Positions 59,518 to 64,000 of a stretch of DNA of 64,000 bases are shown here, in pieces. The translations under genes were made by a program, and so were the position numbers. Below the pieces are notes generated by a model that was given only the letters and a program-made list of their open reading frames with translations, was not told where the DNA came from and made no database searches. Source of the stretch: Streptomyces pseudovenezuelae (GTDB lineage Bacteria > Actinomycetota > Actinomycetes > Streptomycetales > Streptomycetaceae); the NCBI RefSeq assembly GCF_029892565.1, contig NZ_JARXVH010000010.1, positions 62,001 to 126,000 of the forward strand. The letters are read 5' to 3'. How positions within the stretch are numbered: position 1 is the stretch's first letter; the number at the start of each line of letters is the position of its first letter.

Positions 59518-61643
59518 GCACCACCACCGAGCTTCTGAAGGGTGCGGCCGAGCTGTTCCCCGACGAGGTCGTGACGTCCGCGCACGTCCGCCACCTCGAT
59601 CTGCCGTACGGGGCCGGGCGGTTCGCGCTCATCACCCTCGACAACGGCTTCGACCACACCAAGCCGACCACCTTCGGCCCGGCCTCGCTGGCGAACCTGA
59701 ACAGCGCCATCGACCAGGTCGAGAAGGAGGCCGCGGCCGGCGACATCGTCGGTGTCGGCATCACCGGCAAGCCGTTCGTCTTCGCCGTCGGCGCGGACCT
59801 CAAGGGCGTCGAGCTCCTCAAGAACCACGACGACGCGCTCGCCATCGGCAAGGGCGGCCACGAGGTCTTCAAGCGCATCGCGGCCCTCGCGGTACCGACC
59901 TTCACGTACTACAACGGCGCTGCGATGGGCGGTGGCGTCGAGGTCGGTCTGCACTGCGAGTACCGCACGGTGTCCAAGCACATCGCGGCCTTCTCGCTGC
60001 CCGAGGTCTTCCTCGGTCTGGTGCCCGGCTGGGGCGGCTGCACGCTGCTGCCGAACCTGATCGGCGCCGACAGGGCCGTCTCGGTGATCATCGAGAACAG
60101 CCTCAACCAGAACAAGCAGCTCAAGGGCCAGCAGGTCTTCGACCTCGGGATCGCCGACGCGCTCTTCGAGGGCGCGGACTTCCTGGAGCAGTCGCTGATC
60201 TGGACGGCGGGCGTCCTCAAGGGCGAGATCAAGGTCGAGCGTCCTGTGATCGACCGCGGTGAGGGCTGGGACCAGGCCGTCGCCAAGGGCCGCTTCGTCG
60301 CGGACTCCAAGGTGCACGGGGCCGCTCCGGCCGCCTACCGCGCCCTCGACATCATCGCCGCCGCCAAGAACGAGGACTTCCAGCAGGGCTTCGACGCCGA
60401 GGACGTGGCGCTCGCAGACCTGATCATGGGTGGCGAACTGCGCGCCGGTATCTACGCGTTCAACCTCGTGCAGAAGCGCGGCAAGCGTCCGGCGGGCGCC
60501 CCGGACAAGTCCCTGGCGCGTCCGGTCACCAAGGTCGGCGTGGTCGGCGCGGGTCTGATGGCCTCGCAGCTCGCCCTGCTCTTCCTGCGCCGCCTCGAAG
60601 TACCGGTCGTCCTCACGGACATCGACCAGGAGCGCGTCGACAAGGGTGTGGGCTACGTCCACGCGGAGATCGAGAAGCTGCTCGGCAAGGGCCGTATCAA
60701 CCAGGACAAGGCCAACCGCCTCACGGCGCTGGTGACCGGTGTCCTGGACAAGGCCGAGGGCTTCTCCGACGCCGACTTCATCATCGAGGCCGTCTTCGAG
60801 GAGATCGGCGTCAAGCAGCAGGTGTTCGCGGAGGTCGAGGCGGTCGCCCCGGCGCACGCGATCCTCGCCACCAACACCTCGTCCCTGTCGGTGTCGGAGA
60901 TGGCGTCGAAGCTGAAGAACCCCGAGCGGGTCGTCGGCTTCCACTTCTTCAACCCCGTCGCGGTGCTGCCGCTCCTGGAGATCGTGCGCGGCGAGCAGAC
61001 CGACGACGCCTCGCTCGCGACCGCCTTCGCGGTGGCCAAGAAGCTGAAGAAGACGGCGGTTCTGGTGAAGGACGCCCCGGCGTTCGTCGTCAACCGCATC
61101 CTCACGCGCTTCATGGGCGAGATCCAGAACGTCATCGACGAGGGCACCCCGGTCGCGGTCGCCGAGAAGGCGGTCGAGCCGCTGGGTCTGCCGATGTCGC
61201 CGCTGGTCCTGCTTGAGCTGGTCGGTCCCGCGATCGGTCTGCACGTCTCGGAGACCCTCAACCGGGCCTTCCCGGACCGCTTCACGGTCTCCCCGAACCT
61301 CGCGGCCGTCGTCAAGGCCGGCAAGCGCGGCTTCTACGTCTACGACAGCGGCAGGCCCGAGCTGGACCCGGAGGTCGCCGCGCTGCTGAAGCAGGGCGAC
61401 TCCGTGCTGACCGAGGAGCAGGTGCGCGAGCGCGTCCTGGACGCGGTGGCCCAGGAGATCGGGCTGATGCTCGACGAGGGCGTCGTCGCCGAGGCCCAGG
61501 ACATCGACCTCTGCCTGATCACGGGCGCCGGCTGGCCCTTCCACCTGGGCGGCATCACGCCGTACCTGGACCGCGAAGGCGTCTCGGAGCGTGTGAACGG
61601 GAAGCGGTTCCTGGCTGCTGGCGTGGCGAGCGTCCCGGCGTAA
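59514..61643 (+). CDS. fadB: multifunctional fatty-acid oxidation protein FadB (enoyl-CoA hydratase / 3-hydroxyacyl-CoA dehydrogenase)
   Basis: 709 residues. The N-terminal crotonase half has GKPFVFAVGADLKGVEL and YNGAAMGGGVEVGLHCEYR. The NAD fold begins around residue 340 (KVGVVGAGLMASQLALLFLRR), with TNTSSLSVSEM, GFHFFNPV and the intact catalytic segment DAPAFVVNRI. It is the alpha-type subunit that partners FadA. Translation is coupled to fadA and a very strong terminator follows. Confidence 0.95.
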   Translation: MSTTTELLKGAAELFPDEVVTSAHVRHLDLPYGAGRFALITLDNGFDHTKPTTFGPASLANLNSAIDQVEKEAAAGDIVGVGITGKPFVFAVGADLKGVELLKNHDDALAIGKGGHEVFKRIAALAVPTFTYYNGAAMGGGVEVGLHCEYRTVSKHIAAFSLPEVFLGLVPGWGGCTLLPNLIGADRAVSVIIENSLNQNKQLKGQQVFDLGIADALFEGADFLEQSLIWTAGVLKGEIKVERPVIDRGEGWDQAVAKGRFVADSKVHGAAPAAYRALDIIAAAKNEDFQQGFDAEDVALADLIMGGELRAGIYAFNLVQKRGKRPAGAPDKSLARPVTKVGVVGAGLMASQLALLFLRRLEVPVVLTDIDQERVDKGVGYVHAEIEKLLGKGRINQDKANRLTALVTGVLDKAEGFSDADFIIEAVFEEIGVKQQVFAEVEAVAPAHAILATNTSSLSVSEMASKLKNPERVVGFHFFNPVAVLPLLEIVRGEQTDDASLATAFAVAKKLKKTAVLVKDAPAFVVNRILTRFMGEIQNVIDEGTPVAVAEKAVEPLGLPMSPLVLLELVGPAIGLHVSETLNRAFPDRFTVSPNLAAVVKAGKRGFYVYDSGRPELDPEVAALLKQGDSVLTEEQVRERVLDAVAQEIGLMLDEGVVAEAQDIDLCLITGAGWPFHLGGITPYLDREGVSERVNGKRFLAAGVASVPA

Positions 61644-61659
61644 CCACGCTTGAGTGCAG

Positions 61660-61702
61660 GGGGCGGGCCGCATGGTATCGATCCATGCGGCCCGCCCCTT
61701 TT
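61660..61702 (+). terminator. terminator of fadA-fadB
   Basis: A 16-bp perfect stem (61660-61675 with 61683-61698), 7-nt loop, followed by TTTT: a complete intrinsic terminator 17 bp after the fadB stop. Confidence 0.9.
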
Positions 61703-61815
61703 GCCGTGCACCTGTGGTTAGGATCTGCACACAGTCAGATCAAATGTTCACATTCACCAGACGTTCTTGATCAGAGCCGGATCGGAACGTCCCCCTTTCT
61801 TGCGGAGGGCTTTCC

Positions 61816-62151
61816 GTGGCGTCCACCCGCCGCCAGCAACCCCGACGTCGGGTGTGGCCCAAGGTCAAGCTGCTGCTTCTCGTTGTCGTTGTGGCCGCGG
61901 GCGCCACGGCGCTGTATCCGCTCTGGCGCAAGGCGAACCCGGACCCGCCCGAGCTGGCCGTCCGGTACCGGACCGCGACGCCGGCGACGGCCGCCGCGGC
62001 CGAGCCGTCCCTCGAGGTCTTCAACGAGTCCAAGCAGGCGCTGCCGCTGAGCGACGTGGCGTTGCGGTACTACTTCACCGCGGACGGCGGCTCGTACGCC
62101 TTCAACTGCGTCCAGGCGGCCGTCGGCTGCTCGAACATCGCGGAGACCTAG
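61816..62151 (+). pseudogene. membrane-anchored CBM3-like protein, truncated
   Basis: 111 codons. The GTG follows GGAGGG. A basic N-terminus and membrane segment (VKLLLLVVVVAAGATALYPLW) lead to a cellulose-binding module-like start: LEVFNESKQALPLSDVALRYYFTADGGSYAFNCVQAAVGCSNIAET, then stop. A CBM3 module normally continues for another 60-80 residues. The stop sits at the point where minus-strand sugar-nucleotide dehydrogenase sequence begins, so the 3' end was lost by deletion. The product may still be made but should not fold as a normal module. Confidence 0.7.
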
Positions 62152-62268
62152 GCGTCCGTGATGTCGTCCACGTGGGAGCGGCCGGCGTTCAGCGCCTCGA
62201 CGACGGTGCTGTTGCGGTCGAGACCGACGACTCTCAGTCCGGCCGCCGCGGCCGAGCGGGCCAGGGGT
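62152..62268 (-). pseudogene. UDP-sugar/nucleotide-sugar dehydrogenase, N-terminal fragment
   Basis: Minus-strand translation from about 62268 reads IPLARSAAAAGLRVVGLDRN, then STVVEALNAGRSHVDDITDA and a stop at 62149-62151. This matches the first Rossmann segment of the UDP-glucose/UDP-ManNAc dehydrogenase family. The preceding GxGxxG strand is disrupted (reads VVRIPLA) and the remaining roughly 380 residues are absent. It is a relic. Confidence 0.65.
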
Positions 62269-62390
62269 ATTCGTACAACCCTCGACGCACGTTGTGTGTC
62301 ACCCGTTACCGACAGCCATAAGCGGAACGGGAAACGGAACAGCAGCGGACGCAGAAACGGAAGCCGTGGAACCGGTCCCGCATCACCCGC

Positions 62391-63407
62391 TCACACCGCC
62401 CGCCACGCCTCCAGCGCCAGCCCCGGCTCGTCCTTGCGGCGGGTGACGAGCAGCTGTCCCGTCGACGGGGAGAGCGTCGCCGCCACCACCCGGTCCTCCT
62501 CGTCCACCGCGAGTGACACCTCGGCGTCGGCGGGGAGTTGGGGTCCGGACTCGGTCCACCAGGCGCCCGCCGACTCCAGTTCGGTCGGGTACGCGGCGAA
62601 GGCGACCCGCCCGCTCGCCGAGCGCTGGGCGATCAACGTACAGTCGTGGCCGTCGAGTTCGCAGCGCACGGCACAGACCCGGCCGGGCCCGGCGGAGGAC
62701 AGCAGCGCGGCCGGTTTGCCGCCGGGGCGCCAGGCGCACAGGTCGCCCGACTGGTCGGTGTAGAAGAGCGTGGTGCTGTCGGGCGAGGTGGCGAGGGCGT
62801 ACAGGGTGCCCGGGCGGACCGGGGTCTCCAGCGCCTCCGCCAGTACGGGCGTCGCGCCCGCCTTCTCCTGCCGCCAGTGCACGATGCCGCCGGGGACGGC
62901 CGCGTACAGCTCGATGCGCCCGGACTCCCCCGTCACCGCCGCCAGGTCCTCCTCGACCTTGCTCCCCTTGAGGTCGCGCCAGGGCCCCCAACCGCCCTTC
63001 TCCTTCTGGGCGAGCATGCTCACCCCTCGCCCCCGGTTGCGCACGAAGACATGGGCGCGGCCCTGGGCGTCCACCGCGACGGCGGGCGTACCGGTGACGT
63101 CGCCCTTCTTGTTCGGGTGCCCGATCGGCACCCAGTCGAGCGCGGCCAGCCGGGGCCGGTAGTGGGTGGAGTGCACGAGGCCGGCCTCGCCGGCGACGGT
63201 GGGCCGCCATGAGACCAGATGGGCGTAGCAGTCGGGGCCGTGGCCGACCGCGGGCACCGCCGTCAGTTTCTGGTTGCCGCCGACCGTCTGCGCGGATGCC
63301 CAGGGGCCGCCCGGCAGGCGCTCCGCCCGGCACAGGAGGGCCTCGTCCGTCGGCAGGTAGACACTGAGCCGGCCGTCGCGGCCGCGTATGAACCAGTCGC
63401 CGTTCAC
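62391..63407 (-). CDS. hypothetical protein with beta-propeller-like repeats
   Basis: 338 residues with no signal peptide. Repeating short beta motifs with Trp/Gly turns suggest a propeller: WFIRGRDGRLSVYL, YAHLVSWRPT, DAQGRAHVFVRNRGRG, ESGRIELYAAVPGGIVHWRQ, TLFYTDQSGDLCAWRPGG and DEEDRVVAATLSPSTG. Similar actinobacterial proteins are uncharacterised. No enzyme residues are evident. The ATG at 63407 starts MNGDWFIRG; the upstream spacing leaves room for a promoter in the 143-bp divergent gap to the next gene. Confidence 0.7.
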   Translation of the reverse strand: MNGDWFIRGRDGRLSVYLPTDEALLCRAERLPGGPWASAQTVGGNQKLTAVPAVGHGPDCYAHLVSWRPTVAGEAGLVHSTHYRPRLAALDWVPIGHPNKKGDVTGTPAVAVDAQGRAHVFVRNRGRGVSMLAQKEKGGWGPWRDLKGSKVEEDLAAVTGESGRIELYAAVPGGIVHWRQEKAGATPVLAEALETPVRPGTLYALATSPDSTTLFYTDQSGDLCAWRPGGKPAALLSSAGPGRVCAVRCELDGHDCTLIAQRSASGRVAFAAYPTELESAGAWWTESGPQLPADAEVSLAVDEEDRVVAATLSPSTGQLLVTRRKDEPGLALEAWRAV

Positions 63408-63550
63408 CGGTTCACTCTAAGCGGCAGCCCGCACTCCGCGCGGCCCGGCCCCGCCCGATCACCCGCGCAGGGCCGGTCGGGTGGGGGCGATCGGCGCCGA
63501 GGGGGCAGGCTGGTCCCCAGCAGACGCCGTACGAGAAGGAAGTCGACCTC

Positions 63551-64000
63551 ATGACCGACAAGCTCACCGTGGGTGTCCTGGGCACGGGCATCATGGGGGC
63601 CGCGATGGCCCGCAACCTCGCCCGCGCCGGACACACCGTCCGCGCCTGGAACCGCACCCGCGCCAAGGCCGAGCCGCTCGCCACCGACGGCGTCCGGGTC
63701 ACCGACACGCCCGCCGAGACGGTCGAGGGCGCCGATGTGATCCTGACCATGCTCTACGACGGTCCGACCACCCTCGACGTCGTCCGCGAGGCGGCCCCCG
63801 CGCTGCGTCCCGGTGTCACCTGGGTGCAGTCGACCACCGCCGGCCTCGACGGGATCGTCGAGCTCGCCGCGCTCGCCCGCGAGCACGGCCTGGTCTTCTA
63901 CGACGCCCCCGTGCTCGGCACCCGCCAGCCCGCGGAGGCCGGTCAGCTGACCGTGCTGGCGGCCGGTCCTGTCGAGGGGCGGGCGGTGGTCGAGCCGGTG
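63551..64000 (+). CDS. NAD(P)-dependent beta-hydroxyacid dehydrogenase (HIBADH family), 3' end outside window
   Basis: 150 residues are visible and the frame is open at the window end. The dinucleotide motif is VGVLGTGIMGAAMARNLARAG with NRTRAKAEPL. The family substrate motif DAPVLGTRQPAEAGQLTVLAAG (normally DAPVSGG...) is present with the change GG to GT. The catalytic Lys lies beyond the window. The family includes 3-hydroxyisobutyrate and tartronate semialdehyde reductases; the specific substrate is unknown. AAGGA lies about 10 nt upstream of the ATG. Confidence 0.88.
   Translation, partial: MTDKLTVGVLGTGIMGAAMARNLARAGHTVRAWNRTRAKAEPLATDGVRVTDTPAETVEGADVILTMLYDGPTTLDVVREAAPALRPGVTWVQSTTAGLDGIVELAALAREHGLVFYDAPVLGTRQPAEAGQLTVLAAGPVEGRAVVEPV

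Noticed and set aside
59433..61730. Antisense frame of 765 codons opposite fadB
   Set aside because: It mirrors the highly biased codon usage of fadB and encodes a charged repetitive sequence with no homology.

Overview
The window is chromosomal DNA of a Streptomyces, or a very close high-GC actinobacterium. The evidence is the uniformly GC-rich third codon positions, frequent GTG starts and several genes without a ribosome binding site. The right-hand gene order (hemG-hemQ, hemE, DUF3000, whiI, rnd, fadA-fadB) matches, from memory, the SCO60xx region of S. coelicolor. I see no intact insertion sequence, prophage, rRNA operon or CRISPR array.

Layout. 1-2580: stress and detoxification enzymes (carboxylesterase-type hydrolase cut by the window edge, ABM monooxygenase, SDR). 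2581-6936: a gene-poor stretch, then a wall-directed set (secreted SH3-like protein, large modular murein hydrolase, Tat-exported M15-like protein). 7155-19530: mostly housekeeping (XRE regulator/aldo-keto reductase pair, msrB, murC, pyrimidine reductase, zapE, carbonic anhydrase-SulP pair, PPK2, polysaccharide deacetylase, PTH2-type peptidyl-tRNA hydrolase). 19637-22629: a broken SGNH hydrolase fused to the end of an AAA+ ATPase gene, followed by a possible ADP-ribosyltransferase-fold protein and a coiled-coil/winged-helix protein, with overlapping alternative hairpins between them. 22640-29366: CocE hydrolase/TetR pair, MHS transporter, M28 peptidase, a second TetR and a 5'-truncated hydrolase. 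29388-37999: a phenylacetate catabolic cluster, paaABCDE, paaJ-paaG-paaH and divergent paaI-paaK. 38189-41733: amidohydrolase, isoprenyl transferase and a mosaic of three gene fragments. 41885-46029: a DUF692/MNIO enzyme between two DUF4142 paralogs, followed by a TIGR04222 membrane protein. 46127-54922: secreted peptidase-like hydrolase, hemQ-hemG, DUF4349 lipoprotein, CoA-disulfide-reductase-like flavoprotein, rhomboid and hemE. 55028-61643: DUF3000, sporulation regulator whiI with a WhiG-type promoter, rnd and fadA-fadB. 61816-64000: a truncated CBM3-like protein, a sugar-nucleotide dehydrogenase remnant, a propeller-like protein and a partial HIBADH-family dehydrogenase.

How genes work together. 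PaaK activates phenylacetate, PaaABCDE epoxidises the ring, PaaG, PaaH and PaaJ carry out beta-oxidation-like steps, and PaaI rescues stalled CoA esters. No ring-opening paaZ and no cluster-linked regulator is present. An 18-bp operator is shared by the paaA promoter, the paaI promoter and the promoter of the MHS transporter at 25094-26401, so the transporter probably belongs to the same regulon. Carbonic anhydrase and SulP overlap by 4 nt and probably handle bicarbonate together. hemE, hemG and hemQ serve the coproporphyrin route to heme.

The most unusual large-scale property is a series of probable deletion scars, near 2846, 20427, 28690, 40655, 41435 and 62150, where pieces of unrelated genes abut. 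PaaH also carries an in-frame loss of about seven residues covering a catalytic segment.
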